Shown here: piece by piece, positions 22,673 through 30,017 of the stretch
Numbering within the stretch: the first letter of the stretch is position 1
How the letters are laid out: every line of letters begins with the position of its first letter
Assembly (NCBI GenBank): GCA_035575035.1
Contig: DATLYH010000120.1
Location: 1-30,737, forward strand
From: DATLYH01 sp035575035
GTDB taxonomy: Bacteria; Planctomycetota; Planctomycetia; Gemmatales; Gemmataceae
Reading direction: 5' to 3'
DNA length: 30,737 nt
Notes under the pieces: generated by a model
What the model was told of the DNA's origin: nothing
The model's database searches: none
The model's input: the letters and a program-made list of their open reading frames with translations, nothing else
Translations under genes and position numbers: made by a program

Positions 22673-23611
22673 ATGTCACCGCTTCGCCGATCTCCCCTGA
22701 AGCTCATCGCGGGCAACGCCCACCCGGCCCTGGCGGTGGAGTTGGCCCGGGAGTTGGCGGTGCCGCTCGCGACCGCAGAGGTAGGGGCCTTCGCGGACGG
22801 CGAAACGCGCGTGCATGTTGCCGCGGACGTGCGTGGCGCGGCGGTCTTTCTCGTGCAGCCGACCTGCCCCCCGGTCAATGAGCACCTGATGGTGCTGGCC
22901 CTGCTCGCGGATGCCGTCCGCGCGGCCGGCGCCGACCGTGTCATCGGCATTGTGCCGTACCTCGGCTATGCCCGGCAAGAGCAGCGTGGCCGGCCGGGCG
23001 ATCCGCGCTCGGCCCAGGTGGCCGGTCGCCTGCTGGGCGCCGTGGGACTGGACCATCTGGTCACCCTCGACCTGCACGCTCCTGCCCTGGAGAGCGCCCT
23101 GCCCATGCCGGCGACCCTCCTCCATGCCGAGGAGGTGTTCCTGCCGCAGATCAAGAGATGGGGCATTCCGAACCTGATTATCGTAGCGCCGGACGCCGGG
23201 GGCCTGAAACGGGCGCAGCGCTACGCCCTCGTGCTGGGCACGCGCCTTGCGGTGATCGCCAAGGAGCGGCCCCGGCCCGATGCGGCAACTGCGGTGCAGG
23301 TCTTGGGCGAGGTCAAGGATTGCGCATGCCTCGTCGTCGATGACCTGGCCAGCACGGGCCGCACGCTGGTCGGCGCCGCCGACGCTCTCCGGCAAGCCGG
23401 TGCGCGGGAGGTGTATGCGATCTTCACCCATGCGGTGATGGCTCCCGGCGCTGCGGACCGGCTCGCCGCCGCGAGATTCGACAAGGTGCTGACCACGGAC
23501 AGCGTTCCCGTCTCCCCTGGCCAGGGGTTGGAGGTCGTCCCCATCGCCCCGCTGCTGGCTCGGACGGTGCGTTACCTCTGTGGGGAAAGCGCGGAACCCG
23601 AGCAGAGATGA
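22673..23611 (+). CDS. prs: Ribose-phosphate pyrophosphokinase (divergent)
   Basis: This enzyme makes PRPP from ribose-5-phosphate and ATP. The 312-aa length fits. Visible motifs: ADGETRV (41-47), VQPTCPPVNEHLMVL, GIVPYLGYARQEQ, TLDLHAPALE, VAPDAGGLKRAQRYA, the flexible catalytic loop with Lys197 and Arg199 (AKERPRPD) and the PRPP loop CLVVDDLASTGRTL (219-232). The usual bacterial QIQGFF after the DLHA motif is absent, so it is unlike the housekeeping class I form and may be insensitive to the usual ADP control. It is probably a second, accessory copy. AAGGGAGG precedes ATG 22673. A phosphoribosyltransferase at 26021 could use the product. Confidence 0.93.
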   Translation: MSPLRRSPLKLIAGNAHPALAVELARELAVPLATAEVGAFADGETRVHVAADVRGAAVFLVQPTCPPVNEHLMVLALLADAVRAAGADRVIGIVPYLGYARQEQRGRPGDPRSAQVAGRLLGAVGLDHLVTLDLHAPALESALPMPATLLHAEEVFLPQIKRWGIPNLIIVAPDAGGLKRAQRYALVLGTRLAVIAKERPRPDAATAVQVLGEVKDCACLVVDDLASTGRTLVGAADALRQAGAREVYAIFTHAVMAPGAADRLAAARFDKVLTTDSVPVSPGQGLEVVPIAPLLARTVRYLCGESAEPEQR

Positions 23612-23710
23612 TCTCAGCGCTCCCCATCAGAACAGCGAACTGCGGCCATTCAGGCGAACGGCCGTCGGAATCGCGGCTTTACTGGCGAGACAATATTCAG
23701 GTGACACGAT

Positions 23711-23725
23711 CTCCCCTGTGGGGAG
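23711..23725 (+). promoter_or_regulatory. Short perfect hairpin upstream of the CDF transporter
   Basis: CTCCCC-TGT-GGGGAG forms a 6-bp stem with a 3-base loop, 100 bases after the prs stop and 54 bases before the CDF start. It could be a weak terminator for the upstream genes, since no T run follows, or an operator for the metal transporter. Function is not shown by sequence alone. Confidence 0.35.
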
Positions 23726-23778
23726 GATAGAATGAAGTCGGGACGTTGGACGAAGAAGGGCAGGGGAGCGAGACAAGC

Positions 23779-24783
23779 ATGCACAACCGCAACCTTCACC
23801 TCTGGCAGCATGACCACGCCTTTGCCCAGGACCAGAAACGCCCCGGCGAGGCGAGGACGATCCTAGTCCTCGCCCTGACGGGGACCATGATGGTCGTCGA
23901 GATCGTGGCGGGGATCGTCTTCGGTTCCATGGCCCTGCTGGCGGACGGCTTGCACATGGCCTCGCACGCAGCCGCTCTGGGGATCGCCGCGTTCGCCTAC
24001 ATTTACGCCCGTCGGCACGCCCGCGATGACCGGTTCAGCTTCGGCACCGGGAAGGTTAACGCCCTCGGCGGCTTCACGGGAGCGGTCCTCCTGGCCGTGT
24101 TTGCCCTGCTGATGGCCAGCGAAAGCCTGGAACGATTTGTCTATCCCGTGGCTATCGTCTTCGACCAGGCGATCCTGGTGGCCGTCCTGGGCCTGCTCGT
24201 CAACGGCCTGTCGGTGGTCATCCTGGGGCACAGGCGCCACCGCGAACATTTCACTGAGAAAGGCGATCCCAACGTGGGTCATGCCCATCACGACCACGAT
24301 CACAACCTGCGGGCTGCTTATCTCCATGTGCTGGCCGATACGCTCACTTCGCTGCTGGCCATCTTCGCCCTAGGGGCGGGCAAGTATTGGGGGCTGATCT
24401 GGATGGACCCGCTGATGGGCCTCGTCGGGGCGGTTCTGGTGGCGCGGTGGGCGTGGGGACTTCTGCGCCTGACCAGCGCGGTGCTCCTTGACCGGCAGGG
24501 GCCCGAGCCACTCCGGCAGGCGATTAAGAACAGCATTGAGGAGGACGCCGACAACCGCGTCGCCGACCTGCATCTGTGGTCTGTCGGCCCGGGCATCTAT
24601 GCCGCGATCGTTTCCGTGGTCACTCACGACCCGAAGCCGCCTGACTATTATAAGAAGCTGATCCCCCCGGGCCTGGGCTTGGTCCACGTGACGGTCGAAG
24701 TGCATCGCTGCTCGGCCGAAGACCATCCTGAGGAGGTGAGGGCACGCGCGGTCATGGACGAAACGGTGCGTGCGGCCGACTGA
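23779..24783 (+). CDS. Cation diffusion facilitator metal exporter (DmeF/ZitB-like)
   Basis: The 334-aa CDF protein exports divalent metal ions such as Zn2+, Co2+ or Ni2+ in exchange for protons. Six membrane segments are visible. The transport site has His and Asp in segment 2 (LLADGLHMASHAAAL) and in segment 5 (YLHVLADTLTSLLAI), the H/D pattern usual for Zn/Co transporters. A His-rich stretch before segment 5 (HAHHDHDHN) should collect metal. The N-terminus also has HLWQHDHAF, a DmeF-like trait. The C-terminal cytoplasmic domain holds VADLHLWSVGPGIYAAIVSVV. I choose ATG 23779 after GGGGAG; an upstream TTG at 23746 is less likely. Its stop is exactly at the break point of the truncated CoA-ligase gene on the other strand. 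Confidence 0.95.
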   Translation: MHNRNLHLWQHDHAFAQDQKRPGEARTILVLALTGTMMVVEIVAGIVFGSMALLADGLHMASHAAALGIAAFAYIYARRHARDDRFSFGTGKVNALGGFTGAVLLAVFALLMASESLERFVYPVAIVFDQAILVAVLGLLVNGLSVVILGHRRHREHFTEKGDPNVGHAHHDHDHNLRAAYLHVLADTLTSLLAIFALGAGKYWGLIWMDPLMGLVGAVLVARWAWGLLRLTSAVLLDRQGPEPLRQAIKNSIEEDADNRVADLHLWSVGPGIYAAIVSVVTHDPKPPDYYKKLIPPGLGLVHVTVEVHRCSAEDHPEEVRARAVMDETVRAAD

Positions 24784-25664
24784 ACCGCCAGACCGAGGGC
24801 CCCGCCGTCGGACGACATGGCCACACGCCCGTGGGGCGGCGACAACGGCACGAACGTGGCGTTGAGACGGGCTTGCGGCTCGGTCGAGAGCAGCCCCAGG
24901 CAGTTGGGGCCGACGAGGCGCATGCCGTAACCGCGGATTTTTTCCACCAGACGCTGTTGCAGCTGCCTCCCCTCGGATCCGACTTCTGCAAACCCCGCCG
25001 TGACGACGACCAGGGCGCACACGCCCCGCGCGGCGCAATCGTCCACCACGCCCAGGACAGCGTCGCGGGGCACTGCGATCACGGCCAGGTCTGCGGGCTC
25101 AGGTAGCTCCCGGACGGACGGGTACGCGCGCAAGCCCCGGACTTCGGTGGCCTTCGGGTTCACCGGATAGACGGGGCCCGGGAACCCTCCTTTGATCAGA
25201 GCATCCAGGCACCGATTGCCGATGCGCGCCGGGTCGCGGGAGGCGCCGACGACCGCCACGGATTTCGGGCGGAAGAAGCGGTGCAGGGAGGCTACGGTCG
25301 CAACCCGATGCCGCGTCTCCAGGCAGGCCAGGGTGGTCTCGTCGGGCACGATCGACAGGTCCACCTCGACCTCGCCGCGCTCGGGCTTTTCCTCGAACGC
25401 GAAACCCGGCTCCCGGAGGACTTCTCGTATTGCCTGGCTGTCGGCCTGGGTGACCGCCCAGAAGTGCGTGAAGCCGTGCCGCACGGCCAGGAGCGCGAGC
25501 CGCTCCAGCAGGAGCGTGCCTAGTCCCTTGCCTTGAAAGGCGTCGTCCACCGCCAAGGCGACCTCGGCAGTCCTTTCGCCCTTGGCCTGGTAAGACCCGG
25601 TGGCGATTTCGCACACCATGTATCCTCTTGTCACAGCTGCGAGGGACAGCAGACCCATCTCCAA
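24783..25664 (-). pseudogene. Truncated GNAT / acyl-CoA synthetase (NDP-forming) fusion protein
   Basis: The minus strand encodes a partial GNAT domain (residues 1-110: EVALAVDDAFQGKGLGTLLL, the acetyl-CoA loop), then a CoA-binding domain (FFRPKSVAVVGASRDPARIG, AVIAVPRDAVLGVVDDCAARG) and the start of the succinyl-CoA-synthetase-like domain (LVGPNCLGLLSTEPQARLNA, GRVAMSSDGGALGLAVQ). Intact proteins of this type are about 900 aa. Homology stops at residue 294-295, exactly at the stop of the CDF gene (24783); the frame then runs on antisense to that gene until 24648. The GNAT domain also lacks its first 60-70 residues, upstream of which lies a palindromic element. Both ends are lost, so it is almost certainly inactive. 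Intact relatives are acetate-CoA ligases or lysine acetyltransferases (Pat) that modify Acs. Confidence 0.82.
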
Positions 25665-25682
25665 GGCCGGCGGGGTAGAACT

Positions 25683-25783
25683 GGTTTCACAACCCCCGAG
25701 CCGTTGGCCCGGCAGCTACCGAACCCCGGGAAAACCGGGGTCCTGTGAACATTTCATGTGACGCTTGAATGGGTTGTGAAACC
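25683..25783. repeat. Nested palindromic element (13-bp outer inverted repeat, inner hairpin)
   Basis: GGTTTCACAACCC (25683-25695) is the exact reverse complement of bases 25771-25783. Inside it is a perfect hairpin, ACCCCGG-GAAAA-CCGGGGT (25723-25741). The structure sits in the gap between the truncated GNAT gene (ends at 25664 on the minus strand) and the thiamine-binding-protein relic (starts at 25883). It could be a small repetitive (REP/MITE-like) element, a bidirectional terminator or a recombination scar. Copy number elsewhere cannot be seen from here. Confidence 0.55.
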
Positions 25784-25882
25784 GGCTCTCCAGTTCGAGG
25801 GGGAAGACAGGCCGGCACGTCCTTTGCTCCCGCTCTGACGTGAATCAACCACGCGGATGATGACACGAAAAGGAGCCCGACC

Positions 25883-26031
25883 ATGCTTGTGCAGTTCAGC
25901 ATCTACCCGATGCAGACAGGCAGCTGAGCAAGGACATCGCCGGGGTCATTCAGGTGGTGGAGGCCATCGGCCTGGACTATCGCCTGGGATCCATGAGCAC
26001 GGTCGGGGAGGGAGGTGACCATGTTTCATGA
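25883..26031 (+). pseudogene. Remnant of a YqgV/MTH1187-type thiamine-binding protein
   Basis: After a good AAAGGAG site, ATG 25883 opens MLVQFSIYPMQTGS and stops. A one-frame shift then gives LSKDIAGVIQVVEAIGLDYR followed by LGSMSTVGEG (25924-26010). Joined, they match the N-terminal half of the small (about 100 aa) thiamine-binding family, which begins MLVQFSIYPMD...HLSKD..VVE..GL.Y.LG.M.T..EG. The second half is absent and the frame runs into the next gene's start. The gene appears to have decayed by frameshift plus truncation. Confidence 0.65.
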
Positions 26032-26716
26032 CCGAGAGGATGCCGCCCGCCAGCTGGCGGCGAAGCTGAAGGGACGGGCGCTGCACGAGCCGCTGGTGCT
26101 AGCGATCCCCCGCGGCGGGGTGGTCATCGGGGCCGTGCTGGCGCGGGAACTAGGCGCGGAACTCGACGTGGTCCTGTCGCGCAAGCTGCGGGCGCCCGGG
26201 CAGCCCGAGCTGGCGATCGGAGCGATCGCCGAGGACGGGCAAGTCTATCTCAATCACCACGCCGAGGGGTTCCTCGACATGCTGGAAGACTACCTGGCGG
26301 AGGAGCGCCGCCACCAGCTGGCCGAGATCGCACGGCGCCGGAAGCTCTTCCGCACCGCCCGGCCGCAGGCACGCGTCGAAGGTCGCTCGGTGATCGTGAC
26401 CGACGACGGCATCGCCACCGGTTCGACGATGATCGCCGCCCTGCAGGCGGTCAAGGCGCAAAAGCCGCGCGAGTTGATCGTGGCGGTGCCGGTCGCCTCC
26501 CCGGATCGGCTGGCGGAGGTCCGGCGCTGGTGCGACGACGTGGTCTGTCTGCTCACGCCGGAGCTGTTCTGGGCCGTCGGCCAATTCTACGAGGATTTCC
26601 GGCAGATCGAGGATGAGGAAGTTGTGGAGTTGCTGCGCAAGTATGCGGCCGCTCCACAAACGAAAGAAGCAGCCACGCCGCAACCGGAAGCGGCGGCCAC
26701 GGTGAGGGCACGGTGA
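26021..26716 (+). CDS. Phosphoribosyltransferase-family protein
   Basis: The 231-aa protein has a type I PRTase fold: LVLAIPRGGVVIGAVLAREL near the start and the PRPP loop VIVTDDGIATGSTMIAAL. The region from 59 to 120 (KLRAPGQPELAIGAIAEDG and a long charged helix with Glu/Arg) is the insert usual in stress-island PRTases of this type, often beside alpha/beta hydrolases or USPs. The substrate base is unknown. The tail after residue 210 is Ala/Pro-rich and probably disordered. GGGAGGTGACC sets ATG 26021; a GTG at 26015 is also possible. PRPP could come from the Prs in this window, but no direct link is shown. Confidence 0.92.
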   Translation: MFHDREDAARQLAAKLKGRALHEPLVLAIPRGGVVIGAVLARELGAELDVVLSRKLRAPGQPELAIGAIAEDGQVYLNHHAEGFLDMLEDYLAEERRHQLAEIARRRKLFRTARPQARVEGRSVIVTDDGIATGSTMIAALQAVKAQKPRELIVAVPVASPDRLAEVRRWCDDVVCLLTPELFWAVGQFYEDFRQIEDEEVVELLRKYAAAPQTKEAATPQPEAAATVRAR

Positions 26717-26821
26717 CATGATCGCCAAGCGCTGGGAGCCCTTCGCGTCCCGCAAGGTGGCAAAGCTCAAGCCTCTTGTCTGCATGAAGGGGTAAACCGA
26801 GCAGTTTCAGCCCAGGAGGGA

Positions 26822-27211
26822 ATGGCCGCCATGATCCAGTTGAAGCGTGCCTATGAGAAGCCTGCTCCTGAGGATGGTTACCGCGTTCTGGTCGAGCGCT
26901 TCTGGCCGCGAAACCTCGACGAAAAGCACGCCAAGATCGACCTCTGGCTAAAGGAGGTTGCTCCCAGCGAGGAGATGCACGTGCAGTTCGGCGAGAACCC
27001 CGATCCCGAGCGCTGGGAAGAATTCCAGAGGTGCTACTGGCGTGAGTTACAGGACAAGCACAAATCGATCAAGCTGCTGCGCAAGAAAATGAGCGAAGGC
27101 ACCCTGACCCTGGTCCACGCCGCCCACAACCCCGAGCACAGCGGGGCCGCCGTGCTCAAACGCTTCCTCGAAGAAGCCGGCGAAGCACAAGAGACATCCG
27201 CGGAAGTTTGA
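26822..27211 (+). CDS. DUF488 family protein
   Basis: The 129-aa protein has the DUF488 hallmarks: IQLKRAYEKPAPEDGYRVLV and ERFWPRNLDEKHAKIDLWLK, then EVAPSEEMHVQFGENPDPERW and GTLTLVHAAHNPEHSGAAVL. The function of the family is unknown; members are small cytoplasmic proteins often found near stress genes. AGGAGG is directly before ATG 26822, so a start at ATG 26831 (MIQLKRAYE) is quite possible because the spacing is then more normal. It lies 105 bp after the phosphoribosyltransferase and 40 bp before the hibernation factor gene. Confidence 0.92.
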   Translation: MAAMIQLKRAYEKPAPEDGYRVLVERFWPRNLDEKHAKIDLWLKEVAPSEEMHVQFGENPDPERWEEFQRCYWRELQDKHKSIKLLRKKMSEGTLTLVHAAHNPEHSGAAVLKRFLEEAGEAQETSAEV

Positions 27212-27251
27212 GTATTTTTCCATCACGATTGTTGCTGAAGGAGTTCGTGCC

Positions 27252-27815
27252 ATGCAGCTTCCCCTGCAAGTGTCCTTCCGGCACATGGAGCATTCCGAGG
27301 CGATCGAAGCCCTCGTCCGGGAGAAGGCAGCGCGGCTGGACAAATTCGCCAGCGATATCATGAGTTGTCGAGTGGTGATCCAGCCGCTTGCCAAGCACCA
27401 TAAGCGAGGCAACCCCTACGACGTCCGCATCGATCTGACCCTTCCCGGGAAGGAGATCGCGATCAGCCGAGAGGCGGCGTGGCATGAGGAGTTCAAGCAC
27501 CTGGAGGTCGCCCTGCGCGATGCGTTCGACGAGGCCCGGCGAGAGATCGAAGACTACGTGCGCCGCCGTCGGGGAGACGTGAAGCACCACGCGATTCCGC
27601 CGCATGGCCGGGTCAGCCAGCTATTCCCCCACCAGGGCTACGGCTTCATCGAGACGCCCGACGGCCGGGAGATCTATTTCCACCGCCACAGCGTTCTGCA
27701 CGATGCCTTTGACCGGCTCCAGATCGGGACCGAGGTGGCCTTCGTCGAGGAGGAAGGACGGAAAGGCCCCCAGGCCAGCACCGTGCGGTTGGTCGGCCGA
27801 CATCATCACTTATGA
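27252..27815 (+). CDS. Ribosome hibernation factor (HPF/RaiA domain) fused to a cold-shock domain
   Basis: The 187-aa protein starts with an S30AE (HPF/RaiA) domain at about 1-110: QLPLQVSFRHMEHSEAIEAL, EKAARLDKFASDIMSCRVVI, NPYDVRIDLTLPGKEIAISR, HLEVALRDAFDEARREIEDY. This domain binds the 30S decoding site and inactivates or protects ribosomes. The C-terminal part (about 117-185) is a cold-shock domain: HGRVSQLFPHQGYGFIETP (RNP1-like GYGFIE), GREIYFHRHSVL (RNP2-like), IGTEVAFVEEEGRKGPQAST. A CSD replaces the usual long-HPF dimerisation tail, so it may act through RNA instead of forming 100S dimers; that is inference. The stop overlaps the next gene's start by 4 bp (ATGA). The ribosome binding site is weak (GAAGGAGTTCG). 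Confidence 0.92.
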   Translation: MQLPLQVSFRHMEHSEAIEALVREKAARLDKFASDIMSCRVVIQPLAKHHKRGNPYDVRIDLTLPGKEIAISREAAWHEEFKHLEVALRDAFDEARREIEDYVRRRRGDVKHHAIPPHGRVSQLFPHQGYGFIETPDGREIYFHRHSVLHDAFDRLQIGTEVAFVEEEGRKGPQASTVRLVGRHHHL

Positions 27816-29002
27816 ATGGAGCAAACATCATGGACCTGTTCACGCGGGCTGACCTGCGAGCACTTCTGGCGGAGCACGAGCGGCCGTGCGTTTCGCTGTA
27901 CATGCCCGCCCACCGCGGCGGGGCCGAGGAAGACCCGATCCGCTTTCGCAAACTGCTGGGGCAAGCCGAAGAGCGGCTGGTCAAGCAGGGCTTGCGGACG
28001 CCCGAGGCCAGGGAGTTTCTGGTCCCCCTCCACTCGCTGCTGGAGGATGTCTCGTTCTGGCCCAACCAGTGTGATGGGCTGGCCGTCTTCCTCGCCCCCG
28101 ACTTTCAGAGGATTTATCGGCTGCCCTGGAGCTTCCAGGAAGAGCTCGAGGTGGGCAGACTGTTCCAGGTGGCGCCCCTGCTGCCCCTGCTGCACGGCGA
28201 CGGCCGTTTCTATGTCCTCGCGGTCAGCCAGAACAGCGTCCGGCTGTTCCAGGGGACGCGCTTCACCGTCAGTCCGGTCGATCTGAAAGGCGTGCCCCGG
28301 AACCTCGCCGAGGCGCTGCGGACCCACGACCGGGATGAGGTCCTGACGTTTCACACCCGGCCCACGTCCGGCGGCTCCTGGGGCGCTATCTTCGAGGGCC
28401 ACGGCGTCGGCATCGACGACGAGAAGGACGACCTGCTGCGCTACTTCCAGCGGATCGACCGCGGCCTGCATGAAGTACTCCGCGAGGAGCGGGCGCCGCT
28501 GGTGCTGGCGGCGGTGGATTACCTTCAGCCGATTTACCGGGAGGCCAGCACTTACCCCCACTTGCTGGCCGAAGGAATCGAGGGCAACCCGGACCGACTC
28601 AGTGAGAAGGAGCTGCACGACCGGGCCTGGGTCGTCGTGGGGCCTCAATTCCAGGAGGACGTCCGGCAAGCCATCGCCCTCTATCACCAGGCCATCGCGA
28701 CGGGAAAGGCCACTGCGGACGTGAGCGAGATCATCCCGGCGGCGTATCGCGGCGAGTTCGAGATCCTCTTTGTGGCGCTGGGAAAGCATCTGTGGGGCAT
28801 TCTGGACCCGGGCCGGAACGAAGTGACGTTGCACGAGCAGCCGCAACCCGGCGACGAGGACTTGTCGAACCTCGCGGCGATCCACACGCTGCGCCACGGC
28901 AACACGGTCTACGCACTCCGGTGGGAGGACATGCCCACTAGGTCGCCTCTGGCCGGCATCTATCATCTGCCGCTGCCCAAGCACCCGGGCAAACGCCCCT
29001 GA
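27812..29002 (+). CDS. baeRF-type (bacterial archaeo-eukaryotic release factor-like) protein
   Basis: The 396-aa protein looks like a member of the baeRF families, bacterial relatives of eRF1/aRF1. It has the typical N-terminal LRALLAEHERPCVSLYMPAH, then DGLAVFLAPDFQRIYRLPW and DGRFYVLAVSQNSVRLFQGT (eRF1-like domain 2), the linker GRAL-like region DEVLTFHT, and a C-terminal domain with APLVLAAVDYLQPIYREAS. ATGA overlap with the hibernation factor gene indicates coupled translation; an internal ATG at 27830 (MDLFTRADLR), after GGAGC, may be the real start. By family knowledge such proteins are proposed to act on stalled or stressed ribosomes. The GGQ tripeptide of true release factors is not seen, so peptidyl-tRNA hydrolysis is unproven. 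A hairpin lies after the stop. Confidence 0.8.
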   Translation: MNGANIMDLFTRADLRALLAEHERPCVSLYMPAHRGGAEEDPIRFRKLLGQAEERLVKQGLRTPEAREFLVPLHSLLEDVSFWPNQCDGLAVFLAPDFQRIYRLPWSFQEELEVGRLFQVAPLLPLLHGDGRFYVLAVSQNSVRLFQGTRFTVSPVDLKGVPRNLAEALRTHDRDEVLTFHTRPTSGGSWGAIFEGHGVGIDDEKDDLLRYFQRIDRGLHEVLREERAPLVLAAVDYLQPIYREASTYPHLLAEGIEGNPDRLSEKELHDRAWVVVGPQFQEDVRQAIALYHQAIATGKATADVSEIIPAAYRGEFEILFVALGKHLWGILDPGRNEVTLHEQPQPGDEDLSNLAAIHTLRHGNTVYALRWEDMPTRSPLAGIYHLPLPKHPGKRP

Positions 29003-29004
29003 AG

Positions 29005-29030
29005 TCACACGGGGGCAGAAGGCCGTGTGA
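29005..29030 (+). terminator. Hairpin after the baeRF-like gene
   Basis: TCACACGG (29005-29012) pairs with CCGTGTGA (29023-29030), an 8-bp stem with a 10-base loop, 3 bases after the stop codon. No T run follows, so termination would be weak or factor-dependent. It separates the hibernation unit from the Hsp20 unit. Confidence 0.5.
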
Positions 29031-29269
29031 TAGACCGCAGTGGTCGGCGCATCCATCTGTCCCACGGTGTGCGAGGCCGCACAGCAGCCCCGGCGTTAGA
29101 CGCGACTCGTTGCGTGGTGCCGGCGGCCTGGATCAGGAGGCCCGAAGCGGAGTACAGGTCACAAGTCTTTTTCCTCACAGCGATTGAGGCTGCTCATTGA
29201 ATTGGAGCGATCCGGTGCTGAGACACGGCACAGCGTTTGTTTGGGGGGATGACGGAAGCCGCAGCCTTT

Positions 29270-29283
29270 GCCGAATGTTCGGC
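29270..29283 (+). promoter_or_regulatory. Candidate palindromic operator upstream of Hsp20
   Basis: The 340-bp gap 29003-29342 holds no gene. GCCGAA-TG-TTCGGC is a 6+2+6 perfect inverted repeat, about 60 bases before the Hsp20 start. It is not the CIRCE element (TTAGCACTC-N9-GAGTGCTAA). It could be an operator for the small heat-shock gene, but no known regulator is matched. Confidence 0.35.
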
Positions 29284-29342
29284 AGGGCCGGCCTGGTTGG
29301 CCGCGGCTGGCATGCAAGAACCGCTGAAAGGAGTGTCGCACC

Positions 29343-29837
29343 ATGAGAAGCCTGATTCCGTGGAGGAAGAGGAGGACCGAGCCGGCGAAAGGCGGCGAGC
29401 TGATCCCGTTCGGAGACTTCCCGTTCTCCCTGAGCCGGATGCGCGACGAGTTCGACCGGCTGTTCGACCGTATGGCCCGCGAGTTCTCGGCCCTGGCGGG
29501 GTGGGGCGGTGAGGGCTGGCGCTGGGGCCTGGAGGTCGAGGACCAGGACGACAGCATCATCGTCCGTGCCGAGGCGCCGGGCTTTGAAGCCGGCGACTTC
29601 GACGTGCGCGTGGAGGACGGCCGGCTAGTCCTGAGCGCGTCGAAGAAGGTCGAGACCAAGGACGAGAAGGGACAAGTCAAGGAGTACCGGGCGCAGGAAT
29701 GCTACGAATCGGTGGCCCTACCCGTGGGTATCGACAAGGACAAGGCCGATGCCAGGTACCACAACGGCGTGCTCACGATTACCCTGCCCAAGACCGCCGA
29801 GGGCAAGGCCAAGAAGATCGCCGTCAAGGCCGACTGA
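29343..29837 (+). CDS. Small heat-shock protein, Hsp20/alpha-crystallin family
   Basis: The 164-aa protein is an ATP-independent chaperone that holds unfolding proteins. It has a basic N-terminus (MRSLIPWRKRR), an amphipathic arm (FSLSRMRDEFDRLFDRMARE) and an alpha-crystallin domain (about 60-155): WRWGLEVEDQDDSIIVRAEA, PGFEAGDFDVRVEDGRLVLS, and DARYHNGVLTITLPKTAEGK with the conserved A-x-x-x-N-G-V-L-T-I. The usual I-x-I/V tail is reduced to IAVKAD. GAAAGGAG precedes ATG 29343. The GroEL-like gene 0.8 kb further on the same strand makes this a chaperone block; the spacing is long enough for separate promoters. Confidence 0.96.
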   Translation: MRSLIPWRKRRTEPAKGGELIPFGDFPFSLSRMRDEFDRLFDRMAREFSALAGWGGEGWRWGLEVEDQDDSIIVRAEAPGFEAGDFDVRVEDGRLVLSASKKVETKDEKGQVKEYRAQECYESVALPVGIDKDKADARYHNGVLTITLPKTAEGKAKKIAVKAD

Positions 29838-29929
29838 CAACGGGCGTCACGACAGTCGAGAACCACCTCACGGCCACGCCGTAGCACGGTGCCGACTGCC
29901 CGCCGGACGGAGAAGCAGGACAAGGGGAG

Positions 29930-29970
29930 ACCTTCGCTTGCCAGGGGGAAAGGCGCCGGCAAGCGAAGGT
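29930..29970 (+). repeat. Strong 13-bp stem hairpin between Hsp20 and the next small gene
   Basis: ACCTTCGCTTGCC (29930-29942) pairs perfectly with 29958-29970 across a 15-base loop. One bulged base further out lets four more pairs form (GGAG with CTCC, to 29974). No T run follows, so it is not a classic terminator. It may stabilise the hsp20 mRNA end, attenuate downstream genes, or be a small repetitive element. Confidence 0.6.
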
Positions 29971-30017
29971 TCTCCACGAATCATCTAGCCGCTACGAGTG
30001 CGGAGGAGTATGGACCG

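Noticed and set aside
26718..26795. 25-codon ORF (MIAKRWEPFASRKVAKLKPL...) after the phosphoribosyltransferase
   Set aside because: Too short, no clear ribosome binding site of its own and no recognisable family; could be a relic but unsupported.
29003..29342. Possible CIRCE element before the heat-shock gene
   Set aside because: No TTAGCACTC-N9-GAGTGCTAA match; only an unrelated 6+2+6 palindrome is present.
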